In this document: in pieces, positions 53,031 to 61,323 of the stretch
Numbering within the stretch: the stretch's first letter is position 1
Layout of the letters: every line of letters begins with the position of its first letter
Assembly (NCBI RefSeq): GCF_025148285.1
Contig: NZ_CP102268.1
Coordinates: forward strand, 1,662,001 to 1,726,000
Source of the DNA: Marvinbryantia formatexigens DSM 14469
Lineage (GTDB): Bacteria > Bacillota > Clostridia > Lachnospirales > Lachnospiraceae
Reading direction: 5' to 3'
Length of the DNA stretch: 64,000 nt
The notes under the pieces: model-generated
The model's database searches: none
What the model saw: the letters and a program-made list of their open reading frames with translations, nothing else
Told to the model about the DNA's origin: nothing
Position numbers and translations under genes: made by a program

Positions 53031-53055
53031 GAGACGGACCACGGGAGTCCGCCTC
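53031..53055 (-). terminator. Terminator of the lysine riboswitch
   Basis: GAGACGGAC (53031-53039)/GTCCGCCTC (53047-53055), 9 bp with one mismatch, then a minus-strand ATTTTTT (53024-53030). The sequence CGGACCACGG recurs at 52997-53006, giving a second possible partner for the first arm. Confidence 0.85.
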
Positions 53056-53087
53056 AAAATCTCCGTAAATAAACCGGTACGTTTTCA

Positions 53088-53250
53088 GATAGCTCCTCAT
53101 CAACCTCTGATGACAGTCATATGGCTGTTCGCCCTATGCCCAAGTATACAGCCCCAGGTACTGCACCTTTCGGCGTGTTTCCCTTTCACCAGCCTTCTCC
53201 TGTACCCGGATACATCCAGCCGCCTACTCATGAAATACGCAACCTCTATC
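53088..53250 (-). ncRNA. Lysine riboswitch (L box) of dapA-dapB
   Basis: Lysine-binding aptamer in the leader. Read on the minus strand: P1 arm GATAGAGGTTGCG at the start, a CATGAGTAG junction, GGTGAAAGGGAAACACGCCG, CCGAAAGG, GGGCGAACAGCC, ACTGTCATCAGAGG and the closing GAGCTATC at 53088-53095. These match the conserved five-stem L-box pattern. It is followed by an intrinsic terminator. Genes controlled: dapA, dapB. Expected to terminate transcription when lysine is bound. Confidence 0.95.
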
Positions 53251-53272
53251 AAAACTATATTCGATTATTCAC

Positions 53273-53301
53273 ATCATATCATTATTGAAAAACCTTGTCA
53301 A
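53273..53301 (-). promoter_or_regulatory. Promoter of the riboswitch-dapA-dapB operon
   Basis: Minus-strand TTGACA (53296-53301), 17-bp spacer, TATGAT (53273-53278), about 16 nt before the riboswitch. Confidence 0.85.
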
Positions 53302-53306
53302 TCAAA

Positions 53307-53825
53307 TTATGATTGCTGTTCACTCCGTTCACAGCAGCCGCATTTCACCATCTGCATGACAGTTACCTCATCGGCAAGGTCCCAGAGCTCCTCGCCTTTG
53401 TAAACGCCGGTAAGAATCAGTTCCATGTTCGGATCCTTCAGCTCGATCAGGCTGCGGATTTCTTCGCAGGAAATGATGCCCGCCGTCACCAGACCAAGGA
53501 CCTCGTCCAGAATCAGCACGTCGCAGCCCTGTGTGGTAAGCACCTTGCGCGCAAAGTTCAGTCCGTTGCGGATATTCTGACATTCCTCCCGCCGTTCCTC
53601 CTCGGACAGACTGTCGTAGGAATTTTCCGAGCGCTCAAAGCGGAACAGCTTGATTTCCGGCTCCAGACGGCGCACAAAGCCAATCTCATCGCTCCGGCGC
53701 TTTTTTAAAAACTGGATAATCATCACCGTTTTTCCCACGCTTGCCGCCTGGATGGCGCGTCCGAGCGCCGCCGTTGTCTTGCCCTTTCCCTCGCCGCAAA
53801 ATATATGTGTTAAGCCTTTTTCCAT
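53307..53825 (-). CDS. cobA: Corrinoid ATP adenosyltransferase, CobA/BtuR type
   Basis: Transfers the adenosyl group of ATP to cob(I)alamin or its precursor to make adenosylcobamides. 172 residues. P-loop GEGKGKTTAALGRAIQ (11-26), VMIIQFLKK and CDVLILDEVLGLVTAG typical of the CobA fold. Start is the ATG at 53825, with GAGG 6 nt upstream, giving the normal family length. A frame open back to 54155 would add 110 residues consisting of a 36-bp tandem repeat and the palindrome; it is probably not translated. Oddity: the last codons (CCERSEQQS) are made by a copy of the dispersed palindrome that has invaded the 3' end. Confidence 0.88.
   Translation of the reverse strand: MEKGLTHIFCGEGKGKTTAALGRAIQAASVGKTVMIIQFLKKRRSDEIGFVRRLEPEIKLFRFERSENSYDSLSEEERREECQNIRNGLNFARKVLTTQGCDVLILDEVLGLVTAGIISCEEIRSLIELKDPNMELILTGVYKGEELWDLADEVTVMQMVKCGCCERSEQQS
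53314..53336. repeat. Dispersed short palindrome, copy in the cobA 3' end
   Basis: TGCTGT (53314-53319) and ACAGCA (53331-53336) around TCACTCCGTTC. It supplies the C-terminal residues of CobA. Confidence 0.55.
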
Positions 53826-53855
53826 TTCGTACCTCACATCCTCCCGCAGTATCCG

Positions 53856-54029
53856 GTCTTTCTGCGCGCTGCTGTCTGCTTTTGCGCTTTCGCCTTTCTG
53901 CGCGCTGTCACCTGCTTTTGCGCTTTCGCCCTTCTGCGCGCTGTCGCCTGCTTTTGCACTTTCGCCTTTCTGCGCGCTGTCGCCTGCTTTTGCGCTTTCG
54001 CCTTTCTGCGCGCTGTCGCCTGCTTTCAT
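53856..54029 (-). repeat. 36-bp tandem repeat upstream of cobA
   Basis: About five units of 36 bp, each with GCGCTTTCGCC and TTCTGCGCGCTG on the plus strand. It lies 30 nt before the chosen cobA start, in its leader or promoter region. If translated it would encode AKAGDSAQKGES repeats. The gap 53826-54176 otherwise holds only the palindrome at 54091. Confidence 0.8.
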
Positions 54030-54090
54030 GCCTTTTGCGTCCGCCTGCTTTGCGCAGCGCCGCCCGGAATCTGCGGTTCCTCTGTTTACA

Positions 54091-54119
54091 CGTTGCTGCC
54101 CGTTTCCTTCACAGTAACG
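54091..54119. repeat. Dispersed short palindrome, decayed copy
   Basis: CGTTGCTG (54091-54098) and CAGTAACG (54112-54119), imperfect arms with one mismatch, spacer 13 nt. It lies between the SSB-like gene and the cobA repeat block. Confidence 0.45.
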
Positions 54120-54176
54120 TCTGCATACCTCAAAGCTATGACACCAGTGTACCACACTCCCGTATGAAAAGCAATC

Positions 54177-54857
54177 TTAACCGAGCCATTCCAGCTTGCT
54201 GACAGATACTTCGTATGCGGTGCGCTTTTCCGCAAGGTCGCCCTCCATCTTTTTTACGTACTCGCGGCTCTGGATTCTGCCCCAGATCTGTACGTGACCG
54301 CCCACCTCGAAGCTGGAGGTAAAGCGTGCATTTCTGCCCCAGCAGATGCAGGGTATGTAGTCGGATTTACCGTAGGGACGGTTGACCGCCACCAGCATAT
54401 CGGAAATTTCTCTTCCGAGCGGCGTTTTGCGGTAGACCGGGCTTTTGCAGATATAACCGTCCAGGAAAATCTGGTTGGTCTTTACCTTGTCGGTCTCCTC
54501 GCCGGTAAATGCCACCTCCCGCGCAAATACGGAAAGCACCAGCCGGTTTTTCTTTTCCTCGTGACGGTTGTACGAGCGGAACTGGCCTGTCACACGGATG
54601 AACTCTCCCCGGTAGTCCTGTGTGACGTCAATCAGCCGCTCGGAAATCATGACCGGTATGCAGTCCGAGGATTCACTCAGGCGCTTTACCCGGACTTCCA
54701 CCAGATAGAAGCCCTCGCCGAATACCTCGTGGCTGAAGACAAATTCTGAAACAATTTCCCCTATAATAGATACCTGGTTGTTCTCAATAAACCTCTGATG
54801 CTGTCCATCCTGCATCGGGCAGGCATAGATGTCGTTTTGCCTATTTTTCTCTGACAT
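54177..54857 (-). CDS. SSB-like single-stranded DNA-binding protein with two OB folds
   Basis: A 226-residue protein without signal peptide. Residues 28-115 look like one OB-like domain (SIIGEIVSEFVFSHEVFGEG) and 125-225 like an SSB domain (IFLDGYICKSPVYRKTPLGR, VAVNRPYGKSDYIPCICWGR, VGGHVQIWGRIQSREYVKKM). Proteins of this two-domain form occur in Lachnospiraceae and are annotated as SSB-like; the usual acidic SSB tail that recruits repair proteins is missing. Likely DNA-metabolism role, housekeeping SSB being elsewhere. ATG at 54857 with AAAGGAGTACAATTT. Confidence 0.75.
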   Translation of the reverse strand: MSEKNRQNDIYACPMQDGQHQRFIENNQVSIIGEIVSEFVFSHEVFGEGFYLVEVRVKRLSESSDCIPVMISERLIDVTQDYRGEFIRVTGQFRSYNRHEEKKNRLVLSVFAREVAFTGEETDKVKTNQIFLDGYICKSPVYRKTPLGREISDMLVAVNRPYGKSDYIPCICWGRNARFTSSFEVGGHVQIWGRIQSREYVKKMEGDLAEKRTAYEVSVSKLEWLG

Positions 54858-55252
54858 AAATTGTACTCCTTTTCTATATGTATTTCGCAGTATAGTTATT
54901 CATATTCTAGAATAGCAGATTTTAGAACAAAATGCTTCAGAAAGCGTTCGTCAAGTTTCTACATTTTCCGCCATTTGCTGCTGCCTGCTCCGTTCGCAGT
55001 AACATCTGCAAATGCTTACGGGTGACGCAGTCTGCTATTTCAACAGGTCCGGCGGCTCTTGTGCATGATTATTAAAAATATGTGAAATAATCACTTCTTT
55101 TTGTGCAAAACCTTAAATTTCGGATGATATTATGTACTTTATGGATGATTCTATGATGCACATATTATGGGAAAATGATATAAATTTACCATAACTGGAT
55201 TCAACGTGATAGTGTATAAAAGCACACGCGAATAAAAAAGGAGGATTCAATC
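54858..55252. other. Intergenic region between the SSB-like gene and the second sugar operon
   Basis: No gene is seen. It holds a 12-bp palindrome TATTCTAGAATA (54903-54914) near the SSB-like promoter area, a decayed dispersed palindrome near 54978-55003, and an inverted repeat TTATGG/CCATAA (55165-55170, 55189-55194) enclosing GATATAAAT, a likely -10 for the sugar operon with its repressor or activator site. No good -35 is seen. Confidence 0.45.
54978..55003. repeat. Dispersed short palindrome, decayed copy
   Basis: CTGCTCCGTTCGCAGTAAC matches the core and right arm of the family; the left arm has decayed. It lies upstream of the SSB-like gene. Confidence 0.4.
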
Positions 55253-56491
55253 ATGAGGAAAAAGAAACTTTGGGCACTTACACTGACAGCAGCAATGGCA
55301 ACCGGAATGCTTGCCGCGGTTCCCGTTTCCGCCGAGGAAACATCCGAGCTGACTTTCTGGTTTCCGACCTTCGCATCCGCGGACGGCGAAGTAACGGACG
55401 AGGAATTCTGGAATGAAGTACTGGAACCGTTTGAGACGGAACACAGCTGTGAAGTCAACGTTGAGATTATCCCCTGGGATAATTATGAAGAAAAGTATCT
55501 GACCGGCACCACCTCTAATGATGGTCCGGATGTCGGCTATATGTATATGGAAATGTTCTATGATTACATCGACAACGGTCTGCTGGTTGATGTAGATGAA
55601 TATTTTACAGACGAAGAAAAAGAGAATTATCTGTATTATGATTTAGGAAATCTTCTCGGCGGTCAGTATGCGCTTCCGGTTGTCGTAGGCAATCCCCGTA
55701 TTCTGATTGCAAATATGGATATTTTAAATGAAGCGGGAATTACGGAAGTTCCCACTACCACAGAAGAATTTCTGGCAGCCTGCGCGGCAGTAAAGGAAAG
55801 TAACCCCGACGTAGCGCCGTTTATGCAGGACTGGGGCAATACACATTACGGTTCTCTGAATGAAATTTTCTGGCCGTTCTTCTGGGGCAACGGCGGCGAA
55901 ATCGTGGATGAGGAAGGCAATCTGACGATTGACTCTGAAGCGGGACTTGAAACGGTGGAATTCATTAAGAGCCTGCTGGATGAAGGATATCTGCCGGAAA
56001 CCTGCACCTCCAACGATGATACCCTTGAGCCCTTCAAAAACGGAGAGGTAGCCATGATTTACTGTGCGTCCAGCAATGCGCTTCAGGCTACGGACATCAA
56101 CTGGGATTACCGCGCAGTCGTACAGGGTTCCGAGTCCGCCAAAACCTTTGTAGCCGCCGATTCGCTGGTTATGTTTAATTCCTGCGAAAATAAAGAGCTG
56201 GCTGCTGAGCTGATGAAATATGTGACGAGCAGTGACGTTATGTCCCAGTTCCATACAAGAGTATCTGAGCAGCCTCCGATTACGGCTGACGATACATACA
56301 CCGGCGACGAAAGATATGCCACTCTGTTTACAGAGAACGGCGACAATTTTGTCAGCCTTCCGGTATTCAAGGGAGCCGCTTCCATGTATGATATTCTGTT
56401 TAAAAACATGCAGTCCATGATGCTGGGTGAGATGGAGCCTCAGGAAGTTCTGACTGAGACCACCACATATTATAATGACAATCTGAAATAG
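55253..56491 (+). CDS. Sugar ABC transporter substrate-binding protein 2
   Basis: CUT1-type binding protein of 412 residues. Signal peptide 1-27 (MRKKKLWALTLTAAMATGML, AAVPVSAEE), cleaved by signal peptidase I; no lipobox Cys, as in the first binding protein. The mature part begins LTFWFPTFAS, then PWDNYEEKYLTGTTSNDGPD, typical for family 1 binding proteins. ATG at 55253 with AAAGGAGGATTCAATC. First gene of the plus-strand operon; hairpin 56506-56543 separates it from the permeases. Ligand is unknown; the DUF4091 protein at the end of the operon suggests a complex glycan fragment. Confidence 0.92.
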   Translation: MRKKKLWALTLTAAMATGMLAAVPVSAEETSELTFWFPTFASADGEVTDEEFWNEVLEPFETEHSCEVNVEIIPWDNYEEKYLTGTTSNDGPDVGYMYMEMFYDYIDNGLLVDVDEYFTDEEKENYLYYDLGNLLGGQYALPVVVGNPRILIANMDILNEAGITEVPTTTEEFLAACAAVKESNPDVAPFMQDWGNTHYGSLNEIFWPFFWGNGGEIVDEEGNLTIDSEAGLETVEFIKSLLDEGYLPETCTSNDDTLEPFKNGEVAMIYCASSNALQATDINWDYRAVVQGSESAKTFVAADSLVMFNSCENKELAAELMKYVTSSDVMSQFHTRVSEQPPITADDTYTGDERYATLFTENGDNFVSLPVFKGAASMYDILFKNMQSMMLGEMEPQEVLTETTTYYNDNLK

Positions 56492-56505
56492 TCAGAATCT
56501 TCAAA

Positions 56506-56543
56506 GCGGAAGGACCTGTCGCCGGGTACTTCCGCCTTTTTTT
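56506..56543 (+). terminator. Partial terminator between binding protein 2 and permeases
   Basis: GCGGAAG (56506-56512)/CTTCCGC (56529-56535) followed by CTTTTTTT. It mirrors the arrangement at 12932 in the first sugar operon. Confidence 0.75.
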
Positions 56544-56558
56544 ACAAAGGAGGACAAC

Positions 56559-57440
56559 ATGAAAAGAAAAAGGAAAGAAGCGATTCAGGGTATTATTTAT
56601 GTGCTGCCAAGCTTTATCCTGATTCTCTGTTTTTGTATTATTCCTATTTTTATGTCCGCATATTTCAGTTTTACGGATTATAATGTAATGACAGCGCCCA
56701 AATTTACCGGTCTGTCAAACTATAAAAAGCTGTTTACCGACAGCTATGTACAGGCGGCAACAAAAAATACGCTGATGTACGTTTTGATGACGGTGCCGTT
56801 CCAGACCATTATTTCTCTTATATTTGCGGCGTTTCTGGCAAGCAAAATGTCAAAAATGAAATACGGACAGTTTCTGCGGAGCGTTATGTTTATTCCGGTT
56901 ATCGCATCTGCCGTTACCGCCGGAACAATCTGGAGAATTATCTTCAACGCAGACGGAGGTCTTTTAAACAACTTTCTTGGATTGTTCGGTATTGAACCCA
57001 TCAACTGGCTTGGAAGTACCAAAACGGCGCTTCTGAGCATCTGTATTGTGGCAGTGTGGAAAAATGTCGGATATTTCCTGGTAATTTACTATGCCGGAAT
57101 CATGGGGATTTCCAAAGACCTTTATGAATCGGCGCGCGTAGACGGCGCAACTGCCGTTCAGCAGTTTACGAAAATCACGCTCCCCATGCTGAAACCGATC
57201 ACCTATCTGGTGGTGACGCTGGGTATCATCTGGTCCTTCCAGGTATTCGACCTGTCCTACCTGATGACGGGAGGCGGTCCTGGTAAATCGACGGTTACGC
57301 TGGTTATGGGTATTTACAATTCGGCATTCAAGCAGTACCGTATGGGTTATGCCTGCGCCCAGGCAATGTTCCTGCTCGTGATTATTGTGATCATCAATAT
57401 CATTGAAAACAAATTCTTCAAAGAAAAGGAGGCGAAATAG
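56559..57440 (+). CDS. Carbohydrate ABC transporter permease (MalF type) 2
   Basis: A 293-residue inner-membrane subunit with six helices; EAA loop DLYESARVDGATAVQQFTKI and the usual GGGPGKST loop near the end. AAAGGAGGACAAC precedes the ATG. It forms a heterodimer with the next gene product. As with the first system, no dedicated ATPase gene is present. Confidence 0.93.
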   Translation: MKRKRKEAIQGIIYVLPSFILILCFCIIPIFMSAYFSFTDYNVMTAPKFTGLSNYKKLFTDSYVQAATKNTLMYVLMTVPFQTIISLIFAAFLASKMSKMKYGQFLRSVMFIPVIASAVTAGTIWRIIFNADGGLLNNFLGLFGIEPINWLGSTKTALLSICIVAVWKNVGYFLVIYYAGIMGISKDLYESARVDGATAVQQFTKITLPMLKPITYLVVTLGIIWSFQVFDLSYLMTGGGPGKSTVTLVMGIYNSAFKQYRMGYACAQAMFLLVIIVIINIIENKFFKEKEAK

Positions 57441-57441
57441 C

Positions 57442-58266
57442 ATGAAAAAGATGCATAAGTGGAATGCCGCTTCCATTATCGGAGTTATCATCCTGACATT
57501 ATTTGCGGTAATCTGTATCGCTCCTTTTCTTTACATGCTGATTATGTCTTTTACACAGTCTACGACGCTGATGCTTCATTGGAGCGATGTGGACTTTACA
57601 GATTTCAGCAACTTCCAGTATGTGATGGGGAAAAACAATTTTTTGCGCTCGCTTCTGAACAGCGTGATTGTTGTTGGTCTCTCCTGCCTGTTTAACTGCA
57701 TTATAGCTTCTATGGCTGCCTATGGATTTGAAAAAAAGAATTTTCCGGGCAAGGAAATCCTGTTCCGCGTATATCTGATCACACTGATGATTCCGGGACA
57801 GGTAACAATGATTCCCGTATTTATTATGATGAATAAAATGAATCTTTTAAATACGTATTTTGCGCTGGTTGTACTGATTCTCAATGCATTTGGCGTATTC
57901 CTTATCCGACAGTTTATGGAGAGCGTACCGGACGAGCTTCTGGAAGCAGCGAAGGTGGACGGTTGTCCGGAATACCGCATTTTTATCCAGATTGTGATTC
58001 CTCTGATTAAGCCGGTGCTGGTTTCTCTGGTCGTATTTACTTTTGTGACCTCCTGGAATGATTTCCTGTGGCCGCTGGTATCCACATCAGATTCCAGCAT
58101 GTACACGCTGACTGTAGCGCTGTCTCTTTTAAAAACGCAGTACCAGACCAATTACGGTCTGATTATGGCGGGAGCTACTATATCCTTTATCTTCCCGTTT
58201 ATTATGTATGTGTGTTTGCAGAAACAGTTTGTGGAAGGTATTGCGCTGAGCGGAATTAAGGGATAA
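57442..58266 (+). CDS. Carbohydrate ABC transporter permease (MalG type) 2
   Basis: A 274-residue permease with six helices, EAA loop ELLEAAKVDGCPEYRIFIQI and C terminus VEGIALSGIKG. The start is the ATG at 57442, one base after the preceding stop, with AAGGAGG in the end of the previous gene; a 13-codon upstream extension overlaps that gene and is rejected. Tightly coupled to the first permease. Confidence 0.93.
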   Translation: MKKMHKWNAASIIGVIILTLFAVICIAPFLYMLIMSFTQSTTLMLHWSDVDFTDFSNFQYVMGKNNFLRSLLNSVIVVGLSCLFNCIIASMAAYGFEKKNFPGKEILFRVYLITLMIPGQVTMIPVFIMMNKMNLLNTYFALVVLILNAFGVFLIRQFMESVPDELLEAAKVDGCPEYRIFIQIVIPLIKPVLVSLVVFTFVTSWNDFLWPLVSTSDSSMYTLTVALSLLKTQYQTNYGLIMAGATISFIFPFIMYVCLQKQFVEGIALSGIKG

Positions 58267-58310
58267 CATGTTATTGCCGGAAAACAATACAGACAAGGAG
58301 GACAGGATAT

Positions 58311-60011
58311 ATGGAACAGTTTCGTTTTAAAACAATAAGCTCTATGGAAAAGGTGTTCCCGGCAAAGGAGCCTTCCGATGAAGGAATGAGCGGGAAGCTG
58401 TCTGCTCTGCGGGGAGAGACGGTTTCTTTTCAGATTGCCTATTACTGGGGCGGACGGAGAAAACAGAGAGGATATGTATCGGTTGACGTACCGGAGGGAA
58501 TCACTGCCCGTGTAAGAACCGTAAATCTGGTTCCCTGCTCCTATCCCTGCCATTTGCGGAGGGACGACGGATATCTGGTAACAAATCCGGGGCTTTATCC
58601 CGACCTTCTGACGGAAATAACAGAATTTGGTTTTCCGCTCATTTCCGGTCAGTGGAGAAGCCTGTGGATTGACCTGGAGGTTGGCGAGCTGGCAAAGGCG
58701 GGCATGTGCCAGGTAAAAGTGGAACTGGAGGCTTCCATCAAAGGAGAGGCGGAGTCCTTGAATGAAGCGCTGTCTCTGAAAGAAAAAGCGGAAATTTCTC
58801 TGGAGGTTCTGAGTGCTGCCCTCCCGGAGCTTCCCATTCCTCATACGGAATGGTTTCACTGCGACTGCCTGGCAAATTATTACCAGGTGGAGGTGTTCAG
58901 CGAGGAGCACTGGCAGATTATAGAAAATTTTGTTGCCCATGCGGTAAAGCGCGGCTGTAATACGCTGCTCACACCAGTTTTTACGCCGCCCCTTGACACG
59001 GCGGCAGGCGGCGAACGCCGTACTGTGCAGCTGGTAGACATTACCGTAACGGAAAACGGCTACGAATTTGGATACGAACGGTTTGAGCGCTGGGTGGCAA
59101 TGTGTCAGAGATGCGGTATCAAATACTTTGAAATTTCCCATCTGTTCAGCCAGTGGGGCGCTATCGCGGCTCCGAAGATTATGGGAAAGGTAAACGGTGA
59201 AGAGCGCCGTATTTTCGGCTGGGAGACAAAATCCAACAGCCCGGAATATGCGGATTTTCTCCATGCTTTTCTGGATTCCTTCCTGAAAGAGCTGAAGAAG
59301 CTTAAAATTGACAAACAGTGCTTTTTCCATATTTCAGATGAACCAGTACCGGAACAGCTTCCGTCTTACCTGGCAGCAAAAAATATCGTAAAGGAGCAGT
59401 TGAAAGGCTATCGCATCATCGATGCCCTTTCTGATTATAAATTCTACGAGACGGGCGCGGCAGAAGAACCGATCTGCGCCAATGACCACATCGGTCCGTT
59501 TTTAGAGAACCGTCCCAAACGGCTGTGGACCTATTATTGTACTGCACAGGCAGTGGATGTGTCCAATCGCTTTATCGCCCAGCCAGGATTTCGTACCCGC
59601 ATCCTGGGAATGCAGCTATATAAATTCGAAATCGACGGATTCCTGCAATGGGGATATAATTTTTATAATTCCGAATATTCTCTGTATCCTATCAATCCGT
59701 ACCAGTGCACTGACGCGGACGGCGCGTTTCCGTCGGGCGACCCGTTCCTGGTTTATCCGGGCAAAGACGGGCAGCCGGAAGATTCCATCCGCTGTATGCT
59801 GATGGAAGAAACTATGAATGACCTCAGAGCCATGAAATATCTGGAAAGTCTGACAGACCGCGAAACCGTGCTGTCCTGTCTGGACGAAGCGGAGTACGGC
59901 GAGCTGACCTTTGACAAATATCCGCAGAGCATCACTTATCTTACGAAAGTAAGGGAAAACATCAACGCGGCAATTAAGGCAAACGGATTTCCTCCCCATT
60001 CTCCTCTTTGA
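58311..60011 (+). CDS. DUF4091 family protein, putative glycoside hydrolase-like
   Basis: A 566-residue cytosolic protein. The N-terminal 160 residues are a beta-sandwich; the rest is a TIM-barrel-like region ending in the DUF4091 block (GFLQWGYNFYNSEYSLYPIN, GDPFLVYPGKDGQPEDSIR). DUF4091 proteins occur in sugar-transport operons of Firmicutes and have no settled activity. Conserved acidic residues such as DEPVPEQLP near 345 could be catalytic. No signal peptide, so it acts on imported saccharides. It starts 44 nt after the permease with ACAAGGAGG. Its 3' end overlaps the convergent AraC gene by 38 nt. Confidence 0.8.
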   Translation: MEQFRFKTISSMEKVFPAKEPSDEGMSGKLSALRGETVSFQIAYYWGGRRKQRGYVSVDVPEGITARVRTVNLVPCSYPCHLRRDDGYLVTNPGLYPDLLTEITEFGFPLISGQWRSLWIDLEVGELAKAGMCQVKVELEASIKGEAESLNEALSLKEKAEISLEVLSAALPELPIPHTEWFHCDCLANYYQVEVFSEEHWQIIENFVAHAVKRGCNTLLTPVFTPPLDTAAGGERRTVQLVDITVTENGYEFGYERFERWVAMCQRCGIKYFEISHLFSQWGAIAAPKIMGKVNGEERRIFGWETKSNSPEYADFLHAFLDSFLKELKKLKIDKQCFFHISDEPVPEQLPSYLAAKNIVKEQLKGYRIIDALSDYKFYETGAAEEPICANDHIGPFLENRPKRLWTYYCTAQAVDVSNRFIAQPGFRTRILGMQLYKFEIDGFLQWGYNFYNSEYSLYPINPYQCTDADGAFPSGDPFLVYPGKDGQPEDSIRCMLMEETMNDLRAMKYLESLTDRETVLSCLDEAEYGELTFDKYPQSITYLTKVRENINAAIKANGFPPHSPL

Positions 60012-60897
60012 AGTTCTGTATAGAGGTCAGATATTCAGATGGCGACATCCGTGTATATTTCTTAAACTGGAGTGAAAAATACTGGTAGGAGGAATAATCC
60101 AGGAGATTCGAAATTTCCGAAAAATTATACCTGGCGTCCCGGATCATCGTCTTGGCTGTTTCGATTTTCAATCTGCAGAAGTATTCGATGACCCCGCAGT
60201 TTTTTTCTTTGTGAAACAGCTTCTCCAGCGAAGAGCGTCCGATCATGTTCGCTTTACAGATTTCCGTAACCGTCAGATGCTTATAGACATTCTGCTGGAG
60301 ATAACGGATAATCTGCTCCAGAAGCTCCTCATTGCTCCGGCGAATCAGCGGATGAGCCGGTTCCTCCTTAAAAACAGGCTGCAAAGGAGCATTGTATCTG
60401 CGATAGATGTTCAGCAGCAGAAATTCAAGGGATAACCGGATAATATGCTCGCTGCCAAAATCAGCGTTTTCGTTTCGTCTGAGCTTGCAGATATAAGGAT
60501 TATTCAGAGGCGTCGTAAAGGTTTTGCGCGCTTCCGTGAGAATCTGTCCGAGATAAAACCGTTCTGTGGCGTTGATGGTGACATGTCTTTTTTCAAAAAA
60601 TTTCATGCACTGCGCCCTGCACTGAAAAGAAATAACAATCAGATTGGGCGGAGAAATTCCATCCGCCCGCAGAGCGTGAAATTCATTTGGTCTGTGAAAT
60701 ATCATTTCTCCCTTTTTCAGTTTTATTACGGAGGTATCGGCCGTCACGTCGATACTTCCGTTGTCTACGCAGACCAGTTCCCAGAAATCATGCGTTTCTC
60801 CTTCAAAAGTAAAGTCCTTCGTATACTCAAAATAGTGTATGGAGAAAATTTCATTTATGGTAAATTCTGTGCGCAAAGTAATGCTCTCATAAGTCAT
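59974..60897 (-). CDS. AraC family transcriptional regulator
   Basis: A 307-residue activator. N-terminal cupin-like sensor (GETHDFWELVCVDNGSIDV, LKKGEMIFHRPNEFHALRA) and C-terminal helix-turn-helix pair (LTVTEICKANMIGRSSLEKLF, FSEISNLLDYSSYQYFSLQFK). The cupin domain binds a small sugar in relatives, so it probably controls the convergent sugar operon at 55253-60011. Start ATG at 60897 with GGGAGGATTTTT; an upstream extension of 18 codons has no site. Note the 38-nt antisense overlap with DUF4091 at the stop codons. Confidence 0.9.
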   Translation of the reverse strand: MTYESITLRTEFTINEIFSIHYFEYTKDFTFEGETHDFWELVCVDNGSIDVTADTSVIKLKKGEMIFHRPNEFHALRADGISPPNLIVISFQCRAQCMKFFEKRHVTINATERFYLGQILTEARKTFTTPLNNPYICKLRRNENADFGSEHIIRLSLEFLLLNIYRRYNAPLQPVFKEEPAHPLIRRSNEELLEQIIRYLQQNVYKHLTVTEICKANMIGRSSLEKLFHKEKNCGVIEYFCRLKIETAKTMIRDARYNFSEISNLLDYSSYQYFSLQFKKYTRMSPSEYLTSIQNFKEENGEEIRLP

Positions 60898-60999
60898 AAA
60901 AATCCTCCCAAAAAAGACCAGACCATGTTTAATTGTAAGCAAATATAACATAGCGCGCAGAAAATTATCAAGAAAACAGAAGAGTCTAAAAAAATCTAA

Positions 61000-61042
61000 A
61001 ACGGAGCCATCCGCAGATTTTTCTCTGCCGGATGGCTCCGTT
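61000..61042 (-). terminator. Strong terminator of the oligopeptide operon
   Basis: Perfect 14-bp stem AACGGAGCCATCCG/CGGATGGCTCCGTT (61000-61013, 61029-61042), with inner CAG/CTG, followed on the minus strand by TTAGATTTTTTTAG. Confidence 0.85.
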
Positions 61043-61047
61043 GCTTC

Positions 61048-61323
61048 TCAGCTCCACAGAAACAGCAGAAACGCTGTCACCAGACCAAGACCTATGATAA
61101 AGACCATCGCAATCAGCAGCGCCGCTTTCAGCGCACCGAGCGTGTACATGCGCCGCTCTTCTTTTGTGAAGGTATCCTCCCACGGGCGTTCTTCGCGCCC
61201 GGATTCCTCCTGCTCTTTTTCAGGGGACGCAAATCTCTTTCTGCCCCCGCCTGGCGAAAGAGCGCTCATATCGGCGATGATGCGCCCGTCATCGTCGTCG
61301 TATTGCTTTTTGTTACTTCTCAT
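61048..61323 (-). CDS. Small membrane protein at the end of the opp operon
   Basis: A 91-residue protein: an acidic, charged N-terminal half (DDDDGRIIADMSAL, ERPWEDTFTKEERRMY) and one C-terminal membrane helix (67-90) of long hydrophobic type. Similar short proteins with an ADMS motif follow oligopeptide transporters in Lachnospiraceae; no function is known. It overlaps the OppF stop by 4 nt and is followed by a strong terminator, so it belongs to the transporter operon. Confidence 0.7.
   Translation of the reverse strand: MRSNKKQYDDDDGRIIADMSALSPGGGRKRFASPEKEQEESGREERPWEDTFTKEERRMYTLGALKAALLIAMVFIIGLGLVTAFLLFLWS

Noticed and set aside
53826-54155. N-terminal 110-residue extension of CobA
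   Set aside because: It consists of a minisatellite and a palindrome copy, lacks family similarity, and the inner ATG at 53825 has a ribosome binding site and gives the normal length.
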